Shown piece by piece: positions 12,621-23,665 of a stretch of DNA of 64,000 nt (position 1 is the first letter of the stretch; the number at the start of each line of letters is the position of its first letter). The notes beneath the pieces are model-generated. The model did not search any database and had not been told where the DNA came from. It saw only the letters and a list, made by a program, of their open reading frames with translations. The DNA is from Rhynchonema sp. JSB1_4 (lineage: Eukaryota; Nematoda; Chromadorea; Monhysterida; Xyalidae): the NCBI GenBank assembly GCA_030248065.1, contig JASAMV010006330.1, positions 62,001-126,000 of the forward strand, in the 5' to 3' direction. The translations under genes and the position numbers were made by a program.

Positions 12621-13350
12621 TTCATTTTCGACTTGCACCGCTTGCACCTTGTGCACATCGCCCCTAATCTCACTTTAGGGTAGGGTGGCCCAAAAGTTTG
12701 CACACTGCGCGACCGTGATACAGTGTGGGTTTTATTACACCGATGTGTATTATGCATACGGATACACGACAAAGTACAATCAGCTTCCTGTTAATGTGTT
12801 CATTCATTGTGATAAACTTGTGTTCATACTATAGTTATGTGGATATTCGTACAGACTTGACCCGAGACAAACAAATAAAAGGATCGTGCACCATTTGATT
12901 ATTCACAAGTTTGCAAGCACAAAAATTGAGCGACAAAGGAAAAGTCGGGAAGAAAAACAGCAAAAAAACGTAACGGACCAGCCACAAATTATGGTTTTCA
13001 CTTTAGCCTGTGTTACATTGAAATGAAAAGATCGCGCACAATTTAATCATTCATAAAAACATCGCGATGGACCACAAATTTCAGCGATAAAGAAAAAGCC
13101 AGCATGAAAAAAGAACCGTAGCAACCAGAAAGAACAAACTGTGGTGTTCATTTAAATCTCTGTGTTATGTACATACAAATTATATGATCGCGCACAATTT
13201 GATAATTGGTGAGATCACCGACAAGGGACAAAAATTGAGCGACAAACAAAAAGTCACGATGAAAAATATAGCGAAAAGACGCGTAAAAACAGAAAACACA
13301 CAAATTATCGTTCTCAATTATTAATCTCATCGTATTAATCACACATACCT
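12620..13350. other. Intergenic, no gene recognised
   Basis: Contains three loosely similar A-rich blocks (about 12880-12960, 13020-13100 and 13180-13260) sharing words such as ATCGCGCACAATTTGATAAT and GAGCGACAAA, suggesting an old tandem duplication of about 150 bp. Confidence 0.4.
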
Positions 13351-13351
13351 T

Positions 13352-13798
13352 TTACGGTGACTTGGATGGGTCGTAGTCTTCCGACGGCCTACCGTTGTGT
13401 TCCTCATCGATGCTCAGCGGTTCGACGTATTTGCGATAATCGCAGCCGAATATGTTGAACAGCTGTCGCAGCACTTTTCGTTTCTCGTTTGCGTTCGAGT
13501 TTTGGATGTACTGCGCGGTGGCGTCGTGCATGTGCACCCATTTGTATCTGTCGCCCTGCTCTCCGTCATCCAGCAGGTGTACGTACGGGTATCTAAATTC
13601 AATTCCCATTTATTTTACGTCGACTTATCTTTTACTATGTGATATCATCATATTCCGTACCTTTTGAACACACATTCGTTGTTGCAATGCACCAACTGCA
13701 GCGTGTGATGCCACTCGCCGTTGTTGATCGTGCTTTCTTGTGTCACGAAGAACCATCTCTCCTTTCTTCGCGCTTTCCATGTTGCGCACAAGGAATTT
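13352..13798 (-). CDS. 3' exons of an unrecognised protein gene
   Basis: Two exons join in phase: 13798-13661 (acceptor CTGTTTCAG, donor GTACGG) and 13592-13352 (acceptor AATTTAG, ends TAA). They encode a 125-residue hydrophilic C-terminus with WFFVTQESTINNGEWHHTLQ, YPYVHLLDDGEQGDRYKWVH and FNIFGCDYRKYVEPL. There is no membrane segment, and three cysteines fall in the joined part. I do not recognise the family. A further minus-strand exon may lie at 14538-14382, but its phase does not fit directly, so at least one exon is missing from the model. The open length and clean splice sites support a real gene. Confidence 0.5.
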
Positions 13799-14169
13799 CT
13801 GAAACAGATACGTACATGTTTATGCCCTGATATTGTCATGTATCTGTGAAACGTTGTAGTGGAGGATTACCTTCAGTTGCGCAACGACAACACCTGCATC
13901 ACCTCATCCTAGTACTTTGATTCGATTCCAGGTCGTCGTGTTTGAATATGTGCCACCTGGGGTTCAACCATGAATTTTGTAACATGTGTTCTTGGGTAGC
14001 AAATTTAGTAGTAGTTTGCAACAAATCAGCCCCCCTTCCTTCCGACATACGTCACTTGTTCGTTTATTTCTGTCGTCGGTTCTTTGCCAGCATTGATGCC
14101 TCGTTCAACACACGCATCGCAGCGCACGATCAAGCCACTCTACAGATGGTGTCTGCCGGCTTTTGCGCT

Positions 14170-14290
14170 TCTATCTTCTCCGTCACTTATATTTTCTCTT
14201 TTTCTTTTTTTTTTCTTTTTTTTCCTTCCCCTTTTCCGTTTTCTCTCTCCTTTTCCCCTTCCCCCCCTCTCGCCTCCCCCCCGCTCTCCC
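14170..14290. repeat. Pyrimidine-rich low-complexity tract
   Basis: Long C/T tract on the plus strand (TTTTTCTTTTTTTTTCTTTT, then C-rich). It is apparently intronic or intergenic to the unrecognised minus-strand gene. It could serve as a polypyrimidine tract only on the other strand, so it is more likely just simple sequence. Confidence 0.8.
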
Positions 14291-14381
14291 TACCCCGGAC
14301 CCAGCCTTTTCCGGCCCCTTGGGGGGGGTTGCACATTTATTTCATCATCGCGAAAAAGCAAAACAGCCGCCGTTCTATACC

Positions 14382-14538
14382 TGTGTCGCGCGTGTCTGGC
14401 ACCGGCCCTGATTTCTCAGCGTCGCCTTCGCCTTCGCCTTTGCCTCGCACGCCTTCCACTGACGCAACAGATCCTGCACCTCAGCCAGGGTTTTTTTCAT
14501 CTCTGCATCGGCCGCTGCCTCCGGAGTTGTTTCACCTG
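14382..14538 (-). CDS. Possible exon with Ala/Lys/Glu-rich helix, unrecognised
   Basis: Open on the minus strand between acceptor GTCACTGCAG and donor GTATAG. Contains ETTPEAAADAEMKKTLAEVQ, then DLLRQWKACEAKAKAKA, likely an alpha-helical or coiled-coil segment. It may belong to the gene ending at 13352. No family is assigned and the splice link is unproven. Confidence 0.3.
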
Positions 14539-14599
14539 CAGTGACGGTGACACTTACTAACTTGAGTACTGAGCACTTACCGTAAAACCTAATGTACAA

Positions 14600-16145
14600 G
14601 GGGGCCGTATTTTTGCACTAACCCCAAAAAGGGGTCAGTGAATTAATAGGGCCCCCTATTTAGAGCCCCAACCCCTAAGTAAAATCCCATATACAGTACT
14701 GTCTTAAGGCTTGATAGTGGTGCACAGGCACATTTTTGCACGTTTGTTGTTCGTTCACACATAATAGGAATGCGATTACAAGCGAAAAAACACTCTTAAA
14801 CCCGTGGTTTTTTTTAGCAAAACCAACCTTTTTGTGCGGCGAACGCCGCAATCAAAGCTGGGTCCATGTTGCGCAGACGGCAAACAATTGAATTGGTTGA
14901 AGCGGTCGTGGCACAAATGTGCAAATTGTAAGTGGCTGAAAATACAAATATGGTCAGGAGCCTACGGTGACAATTCCATGTTGGGGGGCTGTATGTTTGG
15001 GGGGCTCTATTATTTCACTGAACCCTTTTAGGGGGCTGTATTTTTGGGGGGCTCTATTTTTTCACTGAACCCTTTTAGGGGGGGGGCAGTGTAGTTCCTG
15101 GGGGGGGAGGGCCCCCCCCCCTCGGGTACGCTATCTCCCCCTCAGGTGGTACACTATCCCCTATCTCCCCCTCCGGGTACACTATCTCCCCCAATTTTTG
15201 CCTAAAATAGGCATTTTTAGGCCTAAAATGGGCATTTTTGTACCAAAAATGTGTGATTTTTAGGTCAATGTTCTCAAAAGTCGCCAAAATGCCCTTTTTA
15301 TGAAGAATTTTTTCCAAAAAGGGGCAAAAATAGGTCAAATTTTCTACCCCAAAAAGTGACTTTTTCCCGAATTTGGGTCTTCCCCCCCCCTTCCCCCCCT
15401 CGGGGGTACACTATCTCCCCCTCCGAAAAAAACGGAGGGTCCGCTATCTCCCCCTCCGGACCAGGAACTACACTGGGGGGGGCTGTATTTTTTTGGGGGG
15501 GGCCTATTTTTGGGGGGCTCTATTTTAGGGAATACGGTAGTGTACCTTGGTTGGGGAAATTAGTGTACCTTACGGGGGGTGCACCCTCCCCCAGGAAGTA
15601 AACTGGCCCCCGTCATACAGCCCCCACAAGAGGGGCAGTGAATACCGTATTGTCGGAAATAGAACCCCCCCATTAATACCCCCCCCCCATAATTGAGCCC
15701 CCCTAAATGGCTCGAAATCAAAAATAGAACCCCCCCAGTAATTGACCCCCAGTACTGGAACCCCACCCCCAACCTTCACCGTACCACAGATTAGTGGTAT
15801 GGTAGGACTGTGTTGTTGTGTCAAACGTTGTTTAAGCTTGCGTACAGAACAGAACACAGCTTTTTAAGCATAATCGACGCTGTTAAAGGTAGAAAATACC
15901 GAAAACAAGCCATTTTTAAGGGCATTATTAATAATGATTTTTTTCGTCGGGGGGCCAAATGAAAAATATAACCCCCCCAATAATTGACCCCCCCCCATAA
16001 ATTGAACCCCCCCAAAATGACCCCAGTGAAAAAATAGACCCCCCGGGTTCTATTTCCGACAATACGGTAGAACCCCCCTAATAGAGCCCCCAATACTGAT
16101 CACGTACTTGCTGAATCCGTAAGAAATCTTAGTATTTTTGACAAA
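14600..16145. repeat. C-run repeat block (same family as 7.1-9.1 kb)
   Basis: Many copies of GGGGGGCTCTATTTT / GGGGGGCTGTATTTTTGGGG and their complements, AACCCTTTTAGGGGG, CACTATCTCCCCCTC, and GGAAATAGAACCCCCC next to CCGTATTGTCGG. Blocks on both strands suggest several inverted insertions. No gene is seen. Confidence 0.8.
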
Positions 16146-16189
16146 AAAACCCCCCACTTTTCCAGTAAAATAAGTCACTTCAGTTTTCA

Positions 16190-17065
16190 GTAAAATAAGT
16201 CACTTCAGAAGCTTCGGGCCGGGGTGCCCGGCCCGAGCCAAAAGACCAAAATCGCGGCCCGGCCCGATTGCGACCTCTGATGCCTAAGACAAAACCAGAA
16301 AGAAAATTGAAACCGCATGTCGGCGTCAGAGGTCGCAATCGGGCCGGCCCGACCTCCGCCCGGCCCGGCCCGGCCCGGCCCGGACCGGCTGTACTGTACC
16401 TAGCGGGACCCCACCCCCCTGCAACATCGTTGTTTTCGTTAAATTCTGAGCCAAAATTTCGAGCCGGGCCGGATGTTTGGGCTTTTGACCGATAAATGGG
16501 CATTTGGGGGTAAAAATCGGGGCGGGTAGGGCACCGGGGCGGGGCGGGTAGGGGGGTAGCGTAGCAGGCCGGGGCGGGTAGGGTCCCGTTGGGGCGGGGA
16601 CCCCCACCCCCCACCCCCCCGCTACCCTGGGGGGGACCCCCCGGTCCCCTTGGGGGGGACCCCCACCCCCCAGCCACAGCAGTGCCCCCGGAATAGAGCC
16701 CCCCCGTAATAGAAGGCCCCCCCCCAAATTGGGTCACTGAATTAATAGAGCACCCTTCTATTTAGGTTTTTACGGTAAGCCTAAGACAAAACCAGAAAGA
16801 AAATTGGACGTGCATGTCGGCGTCAGAGGTCGCAATCGGGCCGGCCCGGACGGGCTGCACTGTACCTAGGGGGACCCCCCCCCCACCACCTGCAACACCG
16901 TTGCTTTCAACCAAAAAAATGTGCTGAAAAAAATCGCAAAAATTATGGGAAAAATTCGGTTAAAGTATGAGCCAAAAAATTCGGGCCGGACCGGATGTTT
17001 GGGGGTTCGGGCCGGGCCGGGTCGGGCCGGGCCGGGCCGGCCAAAACCGGGCCCGATTGCGACCT
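16190..17065. repeat. GGCCC-rich repeats around a recurring AAGACAAAACCAGAAAGAAA word
   Basis: Runs of CGGGCC/GGCCCG near 16205-16385, 16440-16480, 16835-16860 and 16980-17060. The words AAGACAAAACCAGAAAGAAA and GTCGGCGTCAGAGGTCGCAA appear at about 16290-16340 and again at 16785-16835. The same GGGCCGG blocks occur at 31830-31920 and 38855-38885. It looks like a short GC-rich dispersed element; open frames are compositional. Confidence 0.75.
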
Positions 17066-17216
17066 CTGGCCGGCGTACACACTAACGCATCGGAAACAAA
17101 ATTTGAAAAAAAAATTTTTTTTATTCTCTTTCTTTCATTTTTGAGTTGCCGGTCGGTCTCCGACAAGAAGTTACGCAATGATACAAATGACCAAACAGTA
17201 TATCGCACCTCTTTAT

Positions 17217-17544
17217 TCAGGCCGGGGAGGAGTGCTGGCCCAACGCATCAGACGTCTGACCACGCCCAACAGTCGAACCAGAGCATCGAAGCCCTCGATG
17301 ACGGCTTGAACAGCATGAGCCTAAAAACAAGCAGCAGCGAGATGAAAATGCGAGACGAGATTGGATCAGAAATGATGTAATCTGCCGCGGCCACGTGGGC
17401 AATGAACAAACCGCGTCAAAAACGGCAATGACGAGGTCAATGATCAACATCAGTAGTTTGAATACGATAATTTTTTCGCGAGTAGATGGGTCAAAGATGA
17501 CAAAACGTAAATAAAGAGCAAAAACTGAACGGGTGTCAGTGTTC
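17217..17544 (-). CDS. Possible membrane-protein exon, unrecognised
   Basis: Minus-strand open frame following acceptor CTGCTTTTAG, with FALYLRFVIFDPSTREKI, then VFKLLMLIIDLVIAVFDAV, a plausible transmembrane helix. The second half reads poorly, so the exon may end earlier. It is isolated from any recognised gene. Confidence 0.25.
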
Positions 17545-18129
17545 CTAAAAGCAGTTTGTTCACCTTTGTGCATTACCACCGTTTGTTTCGTCAAGCAATG
17601 ACACTGTAGTATCGGTTTCAGCACACAACAGGCATGCGCAGCCATTACGCTCCAGTGCCCTAATACATCCTGTAAAAGGCGTGTGAAATATTGAACCATT
17701 TTGGTCGTCCAGTTCAAATCCACAGAAGAAATTCAACTGTTTGCAGCAAGAAAACCTGTCTGCTGCGCACATGACTCATACAACGGTGCGCTGCATGGGT
17801 CCCCAAGGACGAAGATTTCACAACTCGAAATGCACAACAATTGATTTTGTCACGTTCACAGACCAACGTACAAAAATGTGTACCTCTAACGAACTGTTAC
17901 GCTTTTGCATATGTAAATGCGCTAATGTGTACTAACAAGTAATTGGGAGCCGTGAAACATCAGTTTTGCAACAACCGTTACCATTGCATCACAATTTGAC
18001 GCCGCCTATCCTTAAGCGTGGTGCATTACTTATTGGACACATTTCTCGCCCCTTCGCCCCTAATTTTTTTCGCCCCTTCTCGCCCCTCTCGCCCGTCTCG
18101 CCCGTCGGGAAGATCGGCAAACATGGCGC

Positions 18130-19060
18130 TGATTGCCATCATTGGGGCTTCGAATCCCGAAGCCGATATGCAGCAGCAACAACAAAGCAGCTTGTGAGTC
18201 TCTTTCGATTATGATAATGGAGTTCCGCGCTTAGCTGGAATTTCGCACGCACCTGTTTTGAAAAAACTGCGCACAGATGTTTTCAATATCTGGTCCCGGC
18301 ACAGTCCTTCCTTGTCACTACACAGCACAAAATCGTCCAAAATTATGCAGCGAGCTCATGCACTTCACAGTAACAGCTTTCATGTTGTCAAACGCAATAA
18401 ACTCCGGCATTTTTAGTCCACTCGCACAAGCCGGTGCCTCTATGCCACCGGTGGGCGGTGGGGTGATGGGCGCACAAAATATTTTTATACCCAATATTTA
18501 CGAACGTAATCTGGTAAACCCCGCGCATGGCTTGGCTTTGTGCTTGCGCTTGTTTCCGACGAGTAATTTCGACGGTGAATTCCACTTTTTGCTTCCTTGA
18601 GCGTGTGTCTCTTGCGCCTTTTGTGTTTGTTAATTTCGACTAAAAACGCGTACCGTCTATTCCTAGATTCAGTTTTGTTTCAACCATGATGGCGAGTGGC
18701 GAATCACTGTATGACAGCGCGTACCTGCTTTTTTAGTTTTCAAAAATTCAATTAAAATGGCATCAGAAAGGTGCATCCCATCATTGTTCATCTTGATATT
18801 CTCAAATCTTAAAATAGCGGAATTTTATCATATACCGCTGTGTGCTTGAATGATTTTTGCACAAAATCCAAACGGAGTACATACACATGTTTGGATGTCG
18901 CCTGGATGCGGGTTGGCAGTTCATTATAAATTTGATTCTCCAGGGGAAAGTGTGCCGTCGTGTTTTGCACAATGGTGTCATTTTGGCTGACCAAAACTCG
19001 GGCTGTCCGACGCTGGTTGCTTCCATTTATTTTTTAACGCAATGTGCTCTGTTTGTTTCG
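18130..19060 (-). other. Unresolved minus-strand coding signals
   Basis: Open stretches at about 19000-18820 (with TIVQNTTAHFPLENQIYNEL), 18720-18665 and 18500-18320 (with APITPPPTGGIEAPACASGL, then MPEFIAFDNMKAVTVKCMSS). Candidate splice sites exist between some of them, but I could not build one consistent frame. It may be a small gene or an old pseudogene. Confidence 0.25.
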
Positions 19061-19594
19061 TGTTTCATCCCAGTTTTGTAAATCATTCATTGCGGAAGTT
19101 CCTGCAGTTCATTCGTTCATTGCCCGTTTCGTAGGTAGTACTTGACGTGAAGCTCTGGTGTATTTGACTATCCTTTACGTTCTCATCTGGGCTTGAAATA
19201 CATATATGTGTAACTTGTAAACCTCCAGTCATACCAGAAAACACCAAACTTCATACTTACGCGTCGACAGAAAATTAGATGAGCTGTTGTTTATTTGCAT
19301 CTTCTCACCCGCTCTTTAGGCCACAGTTGAAAAGAACGTCAAGTTTGGGTACGCAATGCACCATCGTCCAACTGGTCACTAGCTGACGAAGACAGACACC
19401 ACAGCTGCTTGTGTGCTTCAAAGGTTGGTATGTTTAGTACACATGTACATACCCACTTTCTGCTGGGAAGCAAAAAAAGAACATAACCCATATTTTCGCG
19501 CACCCCCATTCGCCGATTTTCACATCCTCACATAAAATCCCAAGTTGACGGTGAAAAAAGCAGCGCCGAAAGTACTGGAAACTACCGAAATGCA

Positions 19595-19777
19595 ATGTTG
19601 CGTGTTGATGAAGAGGCTGAAAGGAACAGCAACCAAAACATCAACGGCGGAGGATTGAAAAGTGCGCGCGAGTCCATCTTGCTGTTCTGTGTTTGGCTGG
19701 TCACAATCGCTACATTTGCATCATTGGCGTATTTCTGGTACCTGGTCACCTATCAACCTCAAACCACCGCTGTGTGA
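19595..19777 (+). CDS. Candidate 60-residue single-pass membrane protein
   Basis: Complete open frame with a hydrophilic N-terminus, then SILLFCVWLVTIATFASLAY, a clear single membrane segment, and a short tail. An earlier overlapping ATG (19590) in another frame weakens it. No family is recognised. It may instead be the first exon of a longer gene. Confidence 0.3.
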   Translation: MLRVDEEAERNSNQNINGGGLKSARESILLFCVWLVTIATFASLAYFWYLVTYQPQTTAV

Positions 19778-20867
19778 CGTCCAAAGCAGTCTTATCCACA
19801 GAATTTGAAATATTTAACCGCCCACTACAGCTGAAGCTAAACATTCGAAAAATGCTGCAGCTAATGCATATTGAAGTGTACAAATATGGCCATCACTAGT
19901 ACACCAAGTGCAAGTGTCATTAATGCTGGACCCCAGGGCAAGCATCAAGCCACCCGTGCTGGCAGCTGTGTCAGCTTTTTTATTCATCTGTCTAATTCGA
20001 CTGCCAGCCTTTGCCGCCGAAGGATAGCATCAGCACTAGTGCCAGGCTGGGCGTGGCAGCTAAAAAGGCTCCCCACTTCGACCCTTCTCGCTATGATGCT
20101 GTGATATTATTACCATTAGCAACAGAGAGCACCCGCACACTTCAATGCTCCATTTTGTAAGACGATATTGTTGTTCTTCTTTTGCGCAAACAGTTGTCTG
20201 TCTGAGGCGGCAAGAAAAGCAACAATTTTCGAATCCAAACATATTGAGCTCCAAGTATGATCATCGGTTTCTCCCGTCGTCGTGAGAACAGTTTGTCCTC
20301 AGATATTGGCATCCCTCAACGCGCGTTCCACGAGCCAAGGAAACGAAGAGCCCAAACTTGGCATGAACCACCGATTGGGCTCAGGTTCAGTTGATGAGTG
20401 CTTGTCAGCAATGTGCACGGTGATTTACTGACATGTACAACACACAAAATTCCATTGAATTAGCTATAATTCTAAACATTGTTTCATTTTGTTATCGTGA
20501 ACTAACAAACCTCTACTTTGATCCACTTCCATGTTTTGCAATGTCTCGAATGCGTCTGTGACTGACTAACACGCCGCTCGTAAAACCACCCAGCAACCCG
20601 GCAAGTACCTCGCTGAGAGGAAGTTCAAAGTTTTTCAACACATTTTCCTACGGATGAATCTTGCTGTCCTTCTAATCTGACTAATCGTTCTTAATCTGGT
20701 TTCCGAGCATCGCCTAACGCCCACACGACACGCGCGCGCTGTTTGGAACGCCCTCACTATTTGAGATTTTTTGCTGGAAAAGACCAAACAAATATTAAAG
20801 TACTTTTTATATAGGTAACCTAATAACACAAAACTCGTGCTGCAGATTGTTCCCGCCGACACAGAAC
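19778..20867. other. Upstream region of the potassium channel gene
   Basis: No coding sequence is recognised and I saw no TATA box I would defend. The last bases before the channel ATG (GACACAGAAC) may be 5' UTR. Confidence 0.35.
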
Positions 20868-22991
20868 ATGGAGCAAATGGATGCGCCACAGACGTCGACT
20901 TCGGCGACGGGAATCAGGGACGAAATTCTGACGATCAACGTCAGCGGTGAACGATTTCAGACTTTCAGGTTTGGTCGTGACGTGATAAAAAATAAAATAA
21001 TCAGGTTTATAATGCTGTTTACTCAATCAAAACATGATTTAGTATGTATTTTTTTCAGGACTACACTCGAACGCTATCCGACCAGTTTGCTTGGCGACAA
21101 ATCCCGACGGGATCTCTACTGGAACGCACACACAAACGAGTACTTTTTCGACAGGAAACGACAGATATTTGAGGTATTGATTTCGGTTTCTGTTAACAGT
21201 CTAGCAAAAAAACTTCAAAATTCGCAGTCGGTCCTGTACATCTATCAATCCAACGGTCGTATCGTTCGACCATCACGAATCCCGATCGAATGTTTCGTTG
21301 AGGAACTGGAATTTTTTGATCTTGGTGCCGAAGTGCTGAACACGTTCTGGCAGGTTCGGGTTCTTTTTGAATCCATTTTGGTTGCGGTTCCTGTTGCATC
21401 AGTGAAACAGCTGCAAGCAAACATTCAGAACGAGGGCTACGAACGTCCCCCACCACGAGCCCTGCCCACCCATAAATGGCAACGTGTTTGTTGGGAGCTG
21501 ATCGAACACGCTGATTCGTCCGTTTTCGCACGTGGAATTGCCATGTTTTCGGTGGGTTCTTGCAGTTTTCCTTGCACAATCAAGCAATAATTGTCCGAAT
21601 TATCCTCGCAGGTGTTCGTAATCGTGTTATCAATTACGAATTTCTGCCTGGAAACAATCAAGGACATTCACGAAGATCTTCGAAAATACTTGGCTCCGGA
21701 AACGTTCTTCATCGTCGAAACATTCTGCATCGCCTGGTTCACGTTTGAGCTGGTTGTAAGTTTACATCACTTCACAAGCTCCATTTCCAGTTCCAGTACC
21801 CACGCACGAGTTGCAGGTTCGCTTCGTCAGCTGCCCGTGCAAACGCACGTTCCTGCGTAACTTTCTCAACATTATCGATTTTGTTGCCATCGTACCCTAT
21901 TATCTCAACATCGTCTTCAGTGGAGCAAGTGCGGGTTAGTTCCTGATCGGATACCAATCAGTACTTGTTTCCAGTCTCATATCCGGCACCGAGTTCCTGT
22001 TCATGTTCAGGTGCTCAGTTCGCCATGTTGCGTGTGCTCCGACTTGTTCGTGTGTTCCGAATCTTCAAACTGAGTCGGCATTCGGTTGGATTGCAGATTC
22101 TCGGCAAAACATTCGCTGCCAGTGCACAGGAGTTTGCGTTGTTGATATTCTTCTTGCTCATCGCGCTGGTTGGTGAGATATTTTACAGACAAGTTTAATT
22201 CTTGCGAGTATTTCTGACAGTACTGGTAAATTTGGTAAATAAAATTAGGATTGATGGGCATGGTTAGCAATGTCCTCGTCAGTGTAAGTGAACCAAGTTT
22301 GTCTCCAATATAAATATTGTGTGCTCTGGTGCATTTCAGGTTCTCTTCTCATCGGGAATGTATTTCGTTGAGAATGAAGTCGCCCTCGAAGTGACTGACC
22401 CGGCCACAAATGAAGTCACTAAACAACCAAGTAAATTTTCATCGATTCCGGCCACTTTCTGGTATACGTTGGTCACCATGACAACTATTGGCTACGGTAA
22501 GAGTGTGTTTATGTAGCTTAAGTGAAACATCACCCAGAAATGTGAATGTGGGGCGTTCTGGCGATGACGATGTCCTGGTGCTCATCCTGTCAGATCGAAA
22601 CAGGCAGTCAAAAAGTGCATTGCTGTTTGAGTATATTGTTTGTTCTGACCTGTTTTCGCATACAGGCGGTGCCTCAGACCCTCGCCAGCAAGAATGCACC
22701 TGACGGTAGTTTTTGCACATAAAAACGTAGCCTGTCTAAAATGATGTTCACAAAGCCACTTTTCCTGCAGGCGACATGGTTCCCCTTGGCACGGCAGGCA
22801 AGCTGATCGGTTCACTGTGTGCCCTGTTCGGTGTGCTGACATTGGCTATGCCTGTGCCCATTATTGTGGCCAATTTCAAACACTTTTACGAACAAGAAAT
22901 GAGGCTATCACAGTTGCGTAAGTTGACCGATCGATTGGCTGAATCTGATGAAGAGAAAAGTGATGAAAATGGGGATACGGTGGACACGTAA
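20868..22991 (+). CDS. Shaker-type (Kv1) voltage-gated potassium channel subunit
   Basis: Forms tetrameric K+ channels in the plasma membrane of excitable cells. Nine exons, phase-consistent: 20868-20968, 21059-21173, 21228-21353, 21429-21551, 21612-21755, 21817-21934, 21975-22168 (or from 22011, in frame), 22340-22496, 22771-22991; 432 residues. Seen in order: T1 domain ([17 protein letters not shown]), S1 ([16 protein letters not shown]), S2 ([17 protein letters not shown]), S3 ([13 protein letters not shown]), S4 ([19 protein letters not shown], with the regular arginines), S5, pore helix and filter TMTTIGYGD, and S6 with PVPIIV, a PVP-type gate. It is shorter than most Kv1 proteins, chiefly in the S1-S2 linker and the tail. 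The filter has Ile where Kv1 usually has Val. The start is the first ATG in frame. Confidence 0.95.
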
Positions 22992-23665
22992 TTGATTCAT
23001 GGACTGATTTGTTGTTATTGTGATCAAAAACTCTGCTCTTGCTTATATCTTGGTTTCTTCTCAAAATTTTGAATCTCGGCCTCAAAATCGACAAAGCTGA
23101 AAGAATGTCATTATTTTATCTGGATGTGTATTATGCCTTTCGGTCCCGCATAGCAGTACACAGAGTTCACAAACCGAAGACAACAAACGCATTCAGGCAA
23201 CCGCCCTATATTCTGAGGTGATGAAAATTCCCGACAGAAGTGTCCTAGCACGATTTGTCTTTGCTTGCTTTTGTTGTACCAGACATACAGTACAGACTGT
23301 ATACGTACATATAGCACTTGCGAACATTCTCGCTGGTCATCTAAAGCACCAGCATCCGAAATGTTGCCGCACAACCCACACACAACAAAACAAATAACGT
23401 CACACTCCACAACTGTGGCACTCGCTGCATACGTTTGTGTGCGAGCCCGGATATTGTGAACTGTCTGCCGTGCCAACCTCAGGTAAATACGCGCGGCCAA
23501 AGGTGATTGGCTGAAACGAATAAGTACGCTGCGTTACGTTTAGTCCACAAGCAGAAAGATCTATAATTCACTCCGTGAATATATTTTGTTGCTTCGATTT
23601 GGGGAGAAAACTGCCCTGGACTGAACGAACCTTTTACCTCTCCATCCATACTGTGAAACATCAAC
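22992..23665. other. Intergenic between channel and glycosyltransferase genes
   Basis: No gene is seen. One copy of TGAAACATCA ends three bases before the glycosyltransferase ATG (23654-23663). Confidence 0.5.

Noticed and set aside
14084..14560. Plus-strand Pro/Phe/Ser-rich frames
   Set aside because: Driven by the pyrimidine tract at 14170-14290.
16180..16737. Proline/glycine-rich minus-strand frame of 185 codons
   Set aside because: Lies wholly in GGCCC repeats; frames are open on both strands at once.
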